Assembly (NCBI RefSeq): GCF_003231305.1 | Contig: NZ_QKVM01000045.1 | Coordinates: 1-55,156, forward strand | Source: Pseudomonas sichuanensis | GTDB taxonomy: Bacteria; Pseudomonadota; Gammaproteobacteria; Pseudomonadales; Pseudomonadaceae | DNA length: 55,156 nt | Direction: 5' to 3' | Shown: positions 8,151-16,683 of the stretch, one piece after another | How positions within the stretch are numbered: position 1 is the stretch's first letter | How the letters are laid out: the number at the start of each line of letters is the position of its first letter | The notes under the pieces: model-generated | Seen by the model: only the letters and a program-made list of their open reading frames with translations | What the model was told of the DNA's origin: nothing | Databases searched by the model: none | Translations under genes and position numbers: made by a program

Positions 8151-8909
8151 ATGCGTATTCGCCTGACCCACCTGGCCGCCGCCACCCTGGCCAGCCTGTT
8201 CTCACTCAACAGTGCCTGGGCCGATGAAGTCCAGGTTGCCGTGGCAGCCAACTTCACCGCCCCCATCCAGGCCATCGCCAAGGACTTCGAAAAAGACACC
8301 GGCCACAAGCTGGTCGCCGCGTACGGCGCCACCGGCCAGTTCTACGCACAGATCAAGAACGGCGCGCCGTTCGAAGTGTTCCTCGCCGCCGACGACAGCA
8401 CCCCGGCCAAGCTCGAGCAGGAAAAGGAAACCGTTGCAGGCTCGCGCTTCACCTATGCCATCGGCACCCTGGCGCTGTGGTCGGCCAAACCGGGCTATGT
8501 TGACGCCAAGGGTGAAGTACTGAAGAAAAACGACTTCAAGCACCTGTCCATCGCCAACCCCAAGACCGCCCCCTACGGCCTGGCCGCCACCCAGGTGCTG
8601 GACAAGCTCAAGCTGACCGAGGCCACCAAGGCCAAGCTCGTCGAGGGCCAGAACATCACCCAGGCGTTCCAGTTCGTTTCCACCGGCAATGCCGAGCTGG
8701 GCTTCGTCGCCCTGTCGCAGATCTACAAGGACGGCAAGGTCGAGAGCGGCTCGGCGTGGATCGTCCCGGCCTCGATGCACGAGCCGATCCGCCAGGATGC
8801 GGTGATCCTGAACAAAGGCAAGGACAACCCGGCAGCCAAGGCGCTGGTCGACTACCTCAAGGGGCCGAAGGCAGCCGCCGTGATCAAGTCCTACGGCTAT
8901 GAAATCTGA
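8151..8909 (+). CDS. modA: Molybdate ABC transporter periplasmic binding protein ModA
   Basis: The 252-residue protein has a signal peptide ending near NSAWA and begins the mature chain DEVQVAVAANFTAPIQAIAKD, trimmed here to DEVQVAVAANFTAP. It contains the ModA signature YGATGQFYAQIKNGAPFEVF, where Ser/Gly residues bind the oxyanion, and ends in KGPKAAAVIKSYGYEI. It captures molybdate (and tungstate) in the periplasm for ModBC. It is the first gene of modABC, downstream of a ModE-like operator, and its stop overlaps modB as TGATG. Confidence 0.95.
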   Translation: MRIRLTHLAAATLASLFSLNSAWADEVQVAVAANFTAPIQAIAKDFEKDTGHKLVAAYGATGQFYAQIKNGAPFEVFLAADDSTPAKLEQEKETVAGSRFTYAIGTLALWSAKPGYVDAKGEVLKKNDFKHLSIANPKTAPYGLAATQVLDKLKLTEATKAKLVEGQNITQAFQFVSTGNAELGFVALSQIYKDGKVESGSAWIVPASMHEPIRQDAVILNKGKDNPAAKALVDYLKGPKAAAVIKSYGYEI

Positions 8910-9589
8910 TGCCGCTCGACGCCAGTGACCTGGGTGCGATCTGGCTGACCATCAAGCTGGCCAGCCTGACCACCGCCATCCTGCTGGTGGTGGGCACGCC
9001 CATCGCCTGGTGGCTGGCACGCACCCGCTCCTGGCTGCGCGGGCCGATCGGCGCGGTGGTGGCGCTGCCCCTGGTGCTGCCACCGACGGTGATCGGCTTC
9101 TACCTGCTGCTGACGCTTGGCCCCCATGGCTGGATCGGCCAAGCCACCCAGGCGCTGGGCCTGGGCAGCGTGGTGTTCAGTTTCGCCGGGCTGGTGATCG
9201 GCTCGGTGGTGTATTCCATGCCGTTCGTGGTCCAGCCCCTGCAAAACGCCTTCAGCGCCATTGGCCAGCGCCCGCTGGAGGTGGCCGCGACCCTGCGCGC
9301 CAGCCCCTGGGATACCTTCGTCCATGTGGTGCTGCCGCTGGCACGCCCCGGTTTCATCACCGCCAGCATTCTCGGCTTCGCCCATACCGTGGGCGAGTTC
9401 GGCGTGGTGCTGATGATCGGTGGCAATATCCCCGACAAGACCCGTGTGGTCTCGGTGCAGATCTTCGATCACGTCGAGGCCATGGCCTATGACCAGGCCC
9501 ACTGGCTGGCCGGGGCCATGCTGCTGTTCTCCTTCCTGGTACTGCTGATGCTTTACGCCGGCCGGCGTGGCAAGGCTGGCTGGAGCTGA
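8909..9589 (+). CDS. modB: Molybdate ABC transporter permease ModB
   Basis: This 226-residue inner-membrane protein has about five to six transmembrane helices. It carries the ABC-permease EAA loop (LEVAATLRASPWDTFVHVVLP) that contacts ModC, and the conserved GEFGVVLMIGGNIPDKTR of ModB. The ATG overlaps the modA stop (TGATG), so translation is coupled. Together with ModA and ModC it imports molybdate for molybdenum-cofactor enzymes. Confidence 0.95.
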   Translation: MPLDASDLGAIWLTIKLASLTTAILLVVGTPIAWWLARTRSWLRGPIGAVVALPLVLPPTVIGFYLLLTLGPHGWIGQATQALGLGSVVFSFAGLVIGSVVYSMPFVVQPLQNAFSAIGQRPLEVAATLRASPWDTFVHVVLPLARPGFITASILGFAHTVGEFGVVLMIGGNIPDKTRVVSVQIFDHVEAMAYDQAHWLAGAMLLFSFLVLLMLYAGRRGKAGWS

Positions 9590-9590
9590 A

Positions 9591-10682
9591 ATGAGTGCTT
9601 CGATACAGGCGCGCCTCACGCTTGCGCGCGACGATTTCACCCTGGATGTCGACCTGCGCCTGCCCGGGCGTGGCATCAGCGCGCTGTTTGGCCATTCCGG
9701 CTCGGGCAAGACCTCGTGCCTGCGTTGCCTGGCGGGCCTGGAACGTGCCGCCAGTGCCTACATCGAGGTCAACGGCGAGGTCTGGGAAGACAGCGCGCGC
9801 GGGCATTTCATTGCCCCGCACAAACGCCCTGTGGGTTATGTGTTCCAGGAAGCCAGCTTGTTCGCGCACCTGTCGGTGCGCGGCAACCTGGAGTTCGGCT
9901 GGCGCCGCATCGCCCCCAGTGAGCGCAAGATCAAGCTGGAGCAGGCCTGCCAACTGCTGGGCATCGGCCATCTGCTCGAGCGCAAGCCTGCGACCTTGTC
10001 GGGCGGCGAGGCCCAACGTGTCGGCATTGCCCGGGCATTGCTCAGCAGCCCGCGGCTGCTGCTGATGGACGAACCGCTGGCGGCCCTGGACAGTGCGCGC
10101 AAGCGTGAAATCCTGCCCTATCTGGAACGCCTGCATGACGAGCTGGATATCCCGCTTATCTACGTCAGCCATGCCCAGGACGAAGTCGCGCGCCTGGCCG
10201 ACCATCTGGTGCTGCTGGAGCAGGGCAAGGCCCTGGCCAGCGGCCCGATCGGCCAGACCCTGGCACGCCTGGACCTGTCGCTGGCCCAGGGCGAGGATGC
10301 CGGCGTGGTCCTCGAAGGCGTGGTGGTCGGCCACGACCCGCACTTTGAGCTGTTCGACCTGCGCTTGCCCGGCGGCGAAGGTCCGCTGTTGCGCATCGCC
10401 CATCCTGCCTTGCATATGGGCAGCACCCTGCGGCTGAAGGTGCAGGCCCGCGATGTGAGCCTGGCGCTGAGCGCCGACGGCGCATCGAGCATTCTCAACC
10501 GCCTGCCGGTACGGGTGCGCGAATGCCGCGCGGCAGACAACCCGGCCCATGTGATGGTGAGCCTGGACGCCAGCGGCAGCCCCCTGCTGGCGCGCATCAC
10601 CCGCTACTCGGCAGAACAACTCGGCGTGCAGCCGGGCCAGCATCTGTGGGCGCAGATCAAGTCGGTGGCGCTACTCGGTTGA
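9591..10682 (+). CDS. modC: Molybdate ABC transporter ATPase ModC
   Basis: The 363-residue protein has Walker A GHSGSGKTS, the ABC signature LSGGEAQRVGIARALL, Walker B LLLMDEPLAALD and a switch histidine in YVSHAQDE. The C-terminal third is a TOBE/MOP domain (around residues 290-355) that can bind molybdate and feed back on transport. The start at 9,591 lies one base after the modB stop; an in-frame ATG at 9,567 overlaps modB and is less likely. Confidence 0.94.
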   Translation: MSASIQARLTLARDDFTLDVDLRLPGRGISALFGHSGSGKTSCLRCLAGLERAASAYIEVNGEVWEDSARGHFIAPHKRPVGYVFQEASLFAHLSVRGNLEFGWRRIAPSERKIKLEQACQLLGIGHLLERKPATLSGGEAQRVGIARALLSSPRLLLMDEPLAALDSARKREILPYLERLHDELDIPLIYVSHAQDEVARLADHLVLLEQGKALASGPIGQTLARLDLSLAQGEDAGVVLEGVVVGHDPHFELFDLRLPGGEGPLLRIAHPALHMGSTLRLKVQARDVSLALSADGASSILNRLPVRVRECRAADNPAHVMVSLDASGSPLLARITRYSAEQLGVQPGQHLWAQIKSVALLG

Positions 10683-10738
10683 GCAACGCCGCAGTGGCGA
10701 TTGTCCATTGCTGCATGACCGCTCGATGGACTGCACCG

Positions 10739-11758
10739 ATGCCCGACAGCCCGCTACCCGCCGCCCTGCACTATGTCGACGATAACCAACCCGGGTTGAG
10801 CCGGCGCCGGCGAGGCGAGCGATTCCTCTACTTCGATGCCTCGGGCCGGCAGGTGCGCGATGCAGAGACCCTGGCACGCATCGCGGCGCTGGTGATCCCC
10901 CCAGCCTATACCGAGGTGTGGATCTGCACCGACCCGCTGGGCCATTTACAGGCCACCGGCCGCGATGCCCGGGGGCGTAAACAGTACCGCTACCATCAGC
11001 AATGGCGCGAACAGCGCGACCAGTACAAGTACGGGCGCCTGCTAGCCTTCGCCCAAGCCCTGCCCGCCTTGCGCAAGCGGTTGGACGAACACCTGGCACG
11101 CCGCGGGATGGACCGGGAAAAAGTGATGGCGCTGGTAATCAGCCTGCTCGACGCGACGCTCATTCGCATCGGCAACCGGCAGTACCTGCGCGACAATCGC
11201 TCCTACGGGCTGACCACGCTGAACTGCCGTCACGTAAAGGTTCGGGGCAGCACCATCCGCTTCCAGTTCCGCGGCAAGCGCGGTGTCGAACACGACGTCA
11301 CGTTGCATGACCGACGCCTGGCGGCACTGCTCAAGCGCTGCATGGAACTCCCTGGCCAGGCGCTGTTCCAGTACCTGGACGATGACGGGCAACGCCACCG
11401 CATCGGTTCGACCGAGGTGAACCAGTTTCTCCAGCAGTTGACCGGCGCCGACTTCACCGCCAAGGACTACCGCACCTGGGCCGGCAGCAGCCTGGCCCTG
11501 AGCCTGCTAAGGCCACTGGCCTGGGAGCCCGACAGCGAAGCCCGGCGCCAGGTGGCGGCAACCGTGCGCCAAGTGGCCAACCGCCTGGGCAATACGCCGG
11601 CCGTTTGCCGCCGCTGCTATATCCACCCCGCGCTGTTCGAGCATTTCCAGCTCGGGCGCCTGGCACAGCTGCCGCGGGCACGCCAGCGCAAGGGTTTGGA
11701 GCCCGAGGAAGCGGCGCTGCTGGTTTTTCTGCAGGCACTGGGCGCAAACGATCATTGA
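10739..11758 (+). CDS. Type IB DNA topoisomerase (eukaryotic-like)
   Basis: This roughly 339-residue protein belongs to the bacterial/poxvirus-type topoisomerase IB family. Visible blocks are the N-terminal GERFLYFDASGRQVRD, VIPPAYTEVWIC, GRDARGRKQYRYHQQWR (first catalytic Arg/Lys region), IRIGNRQYLRDNRSYGLTTL, FRGKRGVEH, and the catalytic core DFTAKDYRTWAGSS ending NTPAVCRRCYIHPALFE with the likely nucleophilic tyrosine (CYIHP). It relaxes DNA supercoils through a 3'-phosphotyrosine link. The start is uncertain: ATGs at 10,715 and 10,739 are both possible and neither has a strong ribosome site. Confidence 0.88.
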   Translation: MPDSPLPAALHYVDDNQPGLSRRRRGERFLYFDASGRQVRDAETLARIAALVIPPAYTEVWICTDPLGHLQATGRDARGRKQYRYHQQWREQRDQYKYGRLLAFAQALPALRKRLDEHLARRGMDREKVMALVISLLDATLIRIGNRQYLRDNRSYGLTTLNCRHVKVRGSTIRFQFRGKRGVEHDVTLHDRRLAALLKRCMELPGQALFQYLDDDGQRHRIGSTEVNQFLQQLTGADFTAKDYRTWAGSSLALSLLRPLAWEPDSEARRQVAATVRQVANRLGNTPAVCRRCYIHPALFEHFQLGRLAQLPRARQRKGLEPEEAALLVFLQALGANDH

Positions 11759-12006
11759 GCTCGGCTATTTCACTTATCAAACAAGGAAATTTCCCATATG
11801 ACGTCAACCACCCTATCCTTGCCACCGAGCACCTTCGCTGATGGACAGCATCTGTCCACCAGCACCTGCAACTAGAGACAGGCATAAATTGTCTGACGGA
11901 GGAATTACTATCCGCCGAAAGCGTCTTTAATGGAAAGGAAGAGGGACAAAGCTCCCACCGTTGTGGTAAATGGCCCGGCGGTTTTTACATCACCAAGGAG
12001 AACTAC
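11759..12006 (+). promoter_or_regulatory. Leader region of the CsrA/RsmE gene
   Basis: The 248 bases before the csrA-type gene contain an AT-rich patch (about 11,765-11,800) likely to hold the promoter. GGA motifs occur at about 11,898-11,905 (ACGGAGGAA), 11,930-11,940 (ATGGAAAGGAA) and at the ribosome site (CCAAGGAGAAC). CsrA-family proteins bind GGA in hairpin loops, so autoregulation by this leader is plausible, as shown for RsmA/RsmE in other pseudomonads. I see no other gene here. Confidence 0.45.
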
Positions 12007-12204
12007 ATGCTGATACTCACCCGTAAGGTCGGCGAAAGCATCGTCATCAACGACGACATCAAAGTCACCATTCTGGGAGTCAAGGGGATGCAAGTGAGGA
12101 TCGGCATCGATGCGCCGAAGGATGTCCAGGTGCACCGTGAAGAGATTTACAAGCGTATCCAGGCAGGCAGCCCTGCCCCGGAGAAAGGCGACGAGAAACA
12201 CTGA
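12007..12204 (+). CDS. rsmE: CsrA-family RNA-binding regulator, RsmE-like
   Basis: The 65-residue protein is a clear CsrA homologue (MLILTRKVGESIVINDDIKV ... APKDVQVHREEIYKRIQ), with the N-terminal L4-R6 and C-terminal VHREEI residues that form the RNA-binding surface of the dimer. It binds GGA motifs at ribosome sites and represses translation of secondary metabolism, biofilm and motility genes. It is counteracted by RsmY/RsmZ RNAs. P. putida has RsmA, RsmE and RsmI; the 'RKVGESI ... NAPKDV/DAPKDV' version fits RsmE best, but the paralogue assignment is from memory. AAGGAG lies 7 bases before the ATG. Confidence 0.88.
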   Translation: MLILTRKVGESIVINDDIKVTILGVKGMQVRIGIDAPKDVQVHREEIYKRIQAGSPAPEKGDEKH

Positions 12205-12275
12205 TAACCCACGCATCAAGCCGCACGGACGCGTCTGATCGATTGCCCGCCCACGCGGGGCGCCCATCCTGAACC

Positions 12276-12647
12276 TCAGGTGCCCAGCAGCTCGCGCACC
12301 TTGGCGATCATTCTGTCCATGTCGAATGGCTTGTCGAACACCGCGGCGAACAGTTCGGGGCGGATCAGCTTCTTGTCGGCCTGCGCACCACTCATGAGAA
12401 TGACCGGCAGGTGCGGCAGATCCAGCTCAGTGCGAATAGCCCGCACGAGTTCCACACCACTCATGACCGGCATCATGTAATCGGTGATCACCAATTCCAC
12501 ATGCCTGCCTTCGTGCCGCCCTTTCAAGGCCTCCAGGGCTTTGCGCCCGTTGCTGGCCTTTTCCACCTGATAGCCTTCGTCCTCCAGGGCAAAACCGAGG
12601 ATATCGGCGATCAGGTACTCGTCATCGACGATCAGGATGGTGTTCAT
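12276..12647 (-). CDS. Single-domain response regulator (CheY-like)
   Basis: The 123-residue protein is only a receiver domain. Acidic pocket D8/D9 (VDDE), phosphoacceptor D56 (VITDYMMP), S86 (ILMSGAQ) and K106 (FDKPFD) are all present. There is no output domain, so it must signal by protein contact or work as a phosphate sink. It is the last gene of a three-gene operon, 12 bases after the KaiC-like gene, and is the obvious partner of the upstream histidine kinase. Confidence 0.88.
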   Translation of the reverse strand: MNTILIVDDEYLIADILGFALEDEGYQVEKASNGRKALEALKGRHEGRHVELVITDYMMPVMSGVELVRAIRTELDLPHLPVILMSGAQADKKLIRPELFAAVFDKPFDMDRMIAKVRELLGT

Positions 12648-12659
12648 GGCGTCATCCCA

Positions 12660-14105
12660 TCAGCGATCTTCCTGCGGGACCGCTGTGCCGCTGAGCACGC
12701 CGCTTGCGCCATCGAAAGCCCGCCCCAGGGTGATCCCCTGCGGCCCCAGGTGCAGCGCCTGCAACGTTGGGTCGTGATCGCTGTCGCGCACTTTGACGAT
12801 CGACAGCACGCGGTGCAGCCTGGCATCGAGTTCGGCGAAGCGCATCAGCACCAGATTGTCGACGATGCTCGACAGGTCCGGTGCCGGGGCGGTGATCTCG
12901 GCGCCGAAAATATCACGCATCTCCCAGGTGAGCAGGACGGTCACCTCACGTGCGCGCAGCTCACCGGTCAGGGCGCGGAAGAACGCGTTCAAGCGCCCAG
13001 GCTCCAACGCCAGGCGCCCGAACGCGCCGAGGCTGTCGATCACCACGCGCTTGGCGCCCAGCGCTCGCACCTGCTCAAGCAAACGGGCGCCTACCTCATC
13101 CAGCATCCCCTCAGTGGTGGGTTGCCAACTGAGCTGCACGACCCCGTCACGCTCCTGCCTGGCGATGTCGAAGCCCAGTGCTTGAGCTTTGAGACGCAGG
13201 CGAGCGGGCGTCTCGTAGAACCCGAAGTGCAGCCCAGGTGCGTGCTCATCGGACGCTGCCAGAAACGCGATGCCCAAGGCGCTTTTGCCGACCCCGGACG
13301 GCCCCATCAACAGGCTCACGGAACCTTCAGCCAAACCGCCGCCGAGCATGCGATCCAGGTCGCTCACCCCGGTAGTTGCGCGGCTCAGCGCCTGCGCACC
13401 AGGCTGGCTGGGGTGGCTGTACAGTGATTCCAGCCGCGGGAAGACCTGCAACCCAGCCTCGCTGATCAGGCATTCGTGGCGCCCCGACATCGCCCCGCTG
13501 CCGCGGGTCTTGCGCAGTTGGACATGACGCACCGCCGTGCTGCCGACCAGGTGCTCGCCCAGCTCGATGACGCCATCGACCATGGTGTGCTCGGGGCTGC
13601 CCTCCTCCAGGCGAGCGCTGGTCAGCAGCAGGACAGTGCATCCGGCAAAAGCGGCATGCCCCTGCAATTCGGAAACGAACTTCTTGGTGTCGAGGCTGGT
13701 TTCCGCCCGTGAGCGGGCGTTGAGCAGGCCATCGACGACCAGCAGGCTGGCCTGCTGCCGGGCGATCTCCTGGCGCAGCAGCCGCACCACAGCGTCGAGG
13801 CCATCCTGCTCAAGGGTGTCGAAGGCGCTGACGAACTGAATGCTGTCGCCCACCAGCGTCTGATCGAAAAACGTCAGGGTCGACAGGTACTGGAACAAAC
13901 GCTCATGGGACTCACTGAGCAAGGTGGCCACCAGCACCCGCCCACCTTCGCGGACATGGTTGCAAGCAAGTTGGTTGGCCAGGATGGTCTTGCCCGAACC
14001 CGGATGCCCCTGGACGATATAGGACGCCCCCACCACCAGCCCGCCCTTGAGCAGGGCATCGAGGCCTTCAATACCGGTGGCCAGTCGCTTGAGCTGTTCA
14101 ACCAT
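12660..14105 (-). CDS. KaiC-like double RecA-domain ATPase
   Basis: The 481-residue protein has two KaiC/RecA domains. Domain 1 has Walker A GHPGSGKT (33-40) and Walker B LLVVD (121-125). Domain 2 has GPSGVGKS (268-275) and RVVIDSLGAFG. Near the C-terminus the block LSSIVDNLVLMRFAELDARL aligns with the cyanobacterial KaiC block that carries the S431/T432 autophosphorylation sites, here S412/S413. The operon also holds a PAS histidine kinase and a receiver protein but no kaiA or kaiB. A role as a phosphoswitch in signalling is inferred; a 24-hour clock is not implied. It starts 6 bases after the kinase stop. Confidence 0.88.
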   Translation of the reverse strand: MVEQLKRLATGIEGLDALLKGGLVVGASYIVQGHPGSGKTILANQLACNHVREGGRVLVATLLSESHERLFQYLSTLTFFDQTLVGDSIQFVSAFDTLEQDGLDAVVRLLRQEIARQQASLLVVDGLLNARSRAETSLDTKKFVSELQGHAAFAGCTVLLLTSARLEEGSPEHTMVDGVIELGEHLVGSTAVRHVQLRKTRGSGAMSGRHECLISEAGLQVFPRLESLYSHPSQPGAQALSRATTGVSDLDRMLGGGLAEGSVSLLMGPSGVGKSALGIAFLAASDEHAPGLHFGFYETPARLRLKAQALGFDIARQERDGVVQLSWQPTTEGMLDEVGARLLEQVRALGAKRVVIDSLGAFGRLALEPGRLNAFFRALTGELRAREVTVLLTWEMRDIFGAEITAPAPDLSSIVDNLVLMRFAELDARLHRVLSIVKVRDSDHDPTLQALHLGPQGITLGRAFDGASGVLSGTAVPQEDR

Positions 14106-14111
14106 GATGCT

Positions 14112-15269
14112 TTACTCGCCTGTGTGCGGTTGATCATCGAGGCATGCCGGCAGGTACAGGCTCATGCAGGTCCCCTTGCCGGGCCGGCTGGCAACGCGGA
14201 TGGCGCCATTGCTCTGCCTGGCGAACCCATAGGCCTGGCTGAGCCCCAGACCGGTGCCTTTGCCGAACGGTTTGGTGGTGAAAAACGGCTCGAAGATACG
14301 TGGCAACACCTGCGGATCGATACCCTCGCCATCGTCGCGCACGTCGAAACGCACGTAACGGCCTTGCAAGCCCTCCACTTCGCCGGCCAACTCCACACTG
14401 TCGACCACCAGGTCGATCCGCCCCGCCGTGCCGATCGCATCCCGGGCATTGAACATCATGTTCAGCAGTACCATCTGCAACTGCCCGGCATCCACTTCAA
14501 TCGCAGGCAGCCCTGCCCGGATCTGTTCGACCAGTTCGATATCGGGAGGCAACGCGTGTTCCGCCAGCGCGCGAATGGACCCGGCCACCTCGGCAGGCGA
14601 AATCCGTGCGACGCTCAGCTGCCGATAGCGGGCAAAGCTGAGCAGTTGCTGGGTCAACTGGGTGCCCCGCTGCCCGGCATCGAGAATGTGCTCGAGCATA
14701 CGCCGGGTGCGGCCGGGGTCGTGACTGTTGATGGCCAGGCGGGCGGAGCTGAGGATGATGGTCAGCAGGTTGTTGAAGTCGTGGGCCAGGCCGCCGGTCA
14801 GCTGGCCGAGGGCCTCGAGTTTCTGCGCCTGGAACAGTTGGGCGCGCATGGCGTCCAGTTGCAGCGCGGAATCCCGGCGATCGGTGATGTCGCGCGTGAC
14901 CTTGGCCAGGCCGATGATCTGGCCCTGCTCGTCGCGAATGACGTCCAACGCGGCCAGGGCCCAGAATTGCGTGCCATCCTTGCGTACACGCCAGCCCTCA
15001 TCCTGCGCCACGCCCTGTTCCAAGGCCTGGCGCAACAGACGCTCGGGGCGGCCCTCGGCACAATCTTCGGCGGTGAAGAACAGGGAGAAATGCTTGCCGA
15101 TCACCTCGTCGGCGCGATAACCCTTGATCCGTTGGGCACCGGCGTTCCACGACACCACATGGCCATCTGGGTCGAGCATGTAGATGGCATAGTCCACCAC
15201 CGCCTGAACCAGCTGTTCATAGCGCGCTTCGGGCATCACTGACTGGGCGGGCCGGTCCGTTGCTGGCAT
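14112..15269 (-). CDS. PAS-domain hybrid-type histidine kinase, soluble
   Basis: The 385-residue protein has no transmembrane segments. It consists of a PAS domain (about 20-130: YAIYMLDPDGHVVSWNAGAQ, DITDRR) and a HisKA-type helix pair with H163 (GQLTGGLAHDFNNLL). The HATPase_c domain follows, with N box (NMMFNARDAI), G1 (DDGEGI), F box (IFEPFFTTK) and G2 (GTGLGLS). The PAS style, with GYRADEVIG and HFSLFF, resembles blue-light or redox-sensing kinases, but I do not see the photo-reactive NCRFLQ cysteine motif of LOV domains. It is first in the operon with the KaiC-like protein and receiver. Confidence 0.9.
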   Translation of the reverse strand: MPATDRPAQSVMPEARYEQLVQAVVDYAIYMLDPDGHVVSWNAGAQRIKGYRADEVIGKHFSLFFTAEDCAEGRPERLLRQALEQGVAQDEGWRVRKDGTQFWALAALDVIRDEQGQIIGLAKVTRDITDRRDSALQLDAMRAQLFQAQKLEALGQLTGGLAHDFNNLLTIILSSARLAINSHDPGRTRRMLEHILDAGQRGTQLTQQLLSFARYRQLSVARISPAEVAGSIRALAEHALPPDIELVEQIRAGLPAIEVDAGQLQMVLLNMMFNARDAIGTAGRIDLVVDSVELAGEVEGLQGRYVRFDVRDDGEGIDPQVLPRIFEPFFTTKPFGKGTGLGLSQAYGFARQSNGAIRVASRPGKGTCMSLYLPACLDDQPHTGE

Positions 15270-15331
15270 GCGAACTCCCCAAGCACCGCGATAAGGACAT
15301 ACTGAGCGTAGTCAAAAGTCCTGCAAGCACC

Positions 15332-15643
15332 CTACCCCATGCGACGACCGTCAACTTCAGGCTCACGCATCGTCGGCACCAGCCTGCGCGGCATTGCCAC
15401 TTTGAGCAGCCACAGGCCGACCAGCAGGATCAACGCACCGCCACCCAGGGCCATGAGCCGTTGAGACGCTGAACGCAATTCATCCAGGCCAAGCACCACA
15501 AGATAGCTACCCAATCCGATCAAGCCGACGAAGAGGAAGGCCGCCAGCAGGCAAACCAGCAGAAACAACACACGCCAGAACAGCTTCGGGCGCACAACAC
15601 GCCCTGCTGCGCTGGCCTGGCCTGGGGAAAACGGGGACATCAT
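15332..15643 (-). CDS. Two-helix inner membrane protein
   Basis: The 103-residue protein has two hydrophobic helices, at about residues 23-50 (LFWRVLFLLVCLLAAFLFVG...) and 64-83 (LMALGGGALILLVGLWLLKV), with Arg-rich termini. Two adjacent ATGs (15,643 and 15,640) are possible starts. I do not recognise the family. It lies downstream in the same direction as nothing clearly related and upstream of the sensor operon's promoter side. Confidence 0.6.
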   Translation of the reverse strand: MMSPFSPGQASAAGRVVRPKLFWRVLFLLVCLLAAFLFVGLIGLGSYLVVLGLDELRSASQRLMALGGGALILLVGLWLLKVAMPRRLVPTMREPEVDGRRMG

Positions 15644-15743
15644 GGCTTACTCACTTGGATCCAATGGCGCAAAGGTGGCGCAATGACAGCCTCCTGTCAA
15701 TTGACCTATAGTGGCGCTTCGCTTAGCTGCAAGGACGCACCAC

Positions 15744-15956
15744 ATGCCCTCGAATCAACGCCTGCAACGCCTTCAGGACGACCTGCTGCACACGGCTGCC
15801 GAACTCGACACTCTTTGCCAGGTACTGGATGGCCACGCCCTGTATCTGCGTCATTCAATCCATAAGACAGATGCGCGAACCATGGACAACCATGTTGAGG
15901 ATTTGCGCGATTCTGCCTGTGAGCTGCGCGGTATCGCCCACACCATCACACCCTGA
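15744..15956 (+). CDS. Small helical protein of unknown function
   Basis: The 70-residue protein is rich in charged helices (MPSNQRLQRLQDDLLHTAAE ... DNHVEDLRDSACELRGIAH), with two cysteines, and looks like a short coiled-coil. AAGGAC precedes the ATG by 7 bases. An in-frame GTG further up lacks a ribosome site. No family recognised. Confidence 0.6.
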   Translation: MPSNQRLQRLQDDLLHTAAELDTLCQVLDGHALYLRHSIHKTDARTMDNHVEDLRDSACELRGIAHTITP

Positions 15957-16049
15957 ACCTGCAGGCTGGTTGACGCTTCTATAACAATGGGTTATAAAGC
16001 GCGCTTGATTGCCAGGGCCATCTATTCATGAGGCGCGGCGGTCAACAGT

Positions 16050-16134
16050 GCGAGTGTGGTGGAATTGGTATACACAGCAGACTTAAAATCTGTCGGCGTG
16101 AGCCTTGCGGGTTCGAGTCCCGCCACTCGCACCA
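16050..16134 (+). tRNA. tRNA-Leu(UAA)
   Basis: The 85-base gene includes an encoded CCA. The acceptor stem is GCGAGTG/CACTCGC, the anticodon stem-loop is GCAGA-CTTAAAA-TCTGT with anticodon TAA, a long variable arm (CGGCGTGAGCCTTGC) is typical of class II tRNA-Leu, and the T-loop is GTTCGAGTCCC. A hairpin terminator follows 15 bases downstream. Confidence 0.97.
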
Positions 16135-16148
16135 TCTGTTTTCGATGA

Positions 16149-16171
16149 AGGCGCCCTTGCGGCGCCTTTTT
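16149..16171 (+). terminator. Terminator of tRNA-Leu
   Basis: AGGCGCC and GGCGCCT form a 7-bp stem around CTTGC, followed by TTTTT. It is a strong intrinsic terminator 15 bases after the tRNA. Confidence 0.85.
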
Positions 16172-16239
16172 CATGCCCAGCGGAATTCCGCCTGGCAGCT
16201 GCTAGAGTGGAAACTGTCCCCGTCCATCGGAGCGCCGCC

Positions 16240-16653
16240 ATGCGCTATGCACTGCTCGAAGGCCAACGCGACTTCATTCTGCTGCTTGCCCGGATCTTCC
16301 TGATGATCCTGTTCGTACTCGCCGGCTGGGGCAAGCTGACCGGCTTCGAGGGCACGGTCGGCTACATGACCTCCCTCGGCGCACCGGCCCCGATGCTGGC
16401 TGCCGGGGTGGCGGTGATCATGGAGTTCCTGGTCGCCATCCTGCTGATCCTCGGTTTCTATACCCGGCCACTGGCGCTGCTGTTCGCCCTGTTCGTGCTG
16501 GGCACCGCGCTGCTCGGCCACCCGTTCTGGAACATGGTCGACCCCGAACGCAGCGCCAACATGACTCAGTTCCTGAAAAACCTGAGCATCGTTGGCGGGC
16601 TGCTGGCACTGGCCGTCAGCGGCCCCGGGCGCTTTTCGCTCGACCGCCACTGA
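16240..16653 (+). CDS. DoxX family membrane protein
   Basis: This 137-residue protein has four hydrophobic helices and the DoxX hallmarks: LLLARIFLMILFVLAGWGKL, an early helix with the conserved WGKLTGFEG, EFLVAILLILGFYTR, and the HPFWNM segment before the last helix. DoxX proteins sit in the inner membrane and are linked to quinone or thiol redox in some bacteria; the exact role here is unknown. The start at 16,240 gives the usual short N-terminus and avoids overlap with the tRNA and terminator. Confidence 0.85.
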   Translation: MRYALLEGQRDFILLLARIFLMILFVLAGWGKLTGFEGTVGYMTSLGAPAPMLAAGVAVIMEFLVAILLILGFYTRPLALLFALFVLGTALLGHPFWNMVDPERSANMTQFLKNLSIVGGLLALAVSGPGRFSLDRH

Positions 16654-16683
16654 CCGCCGGATCAATACGCGATGGCTGCGACG

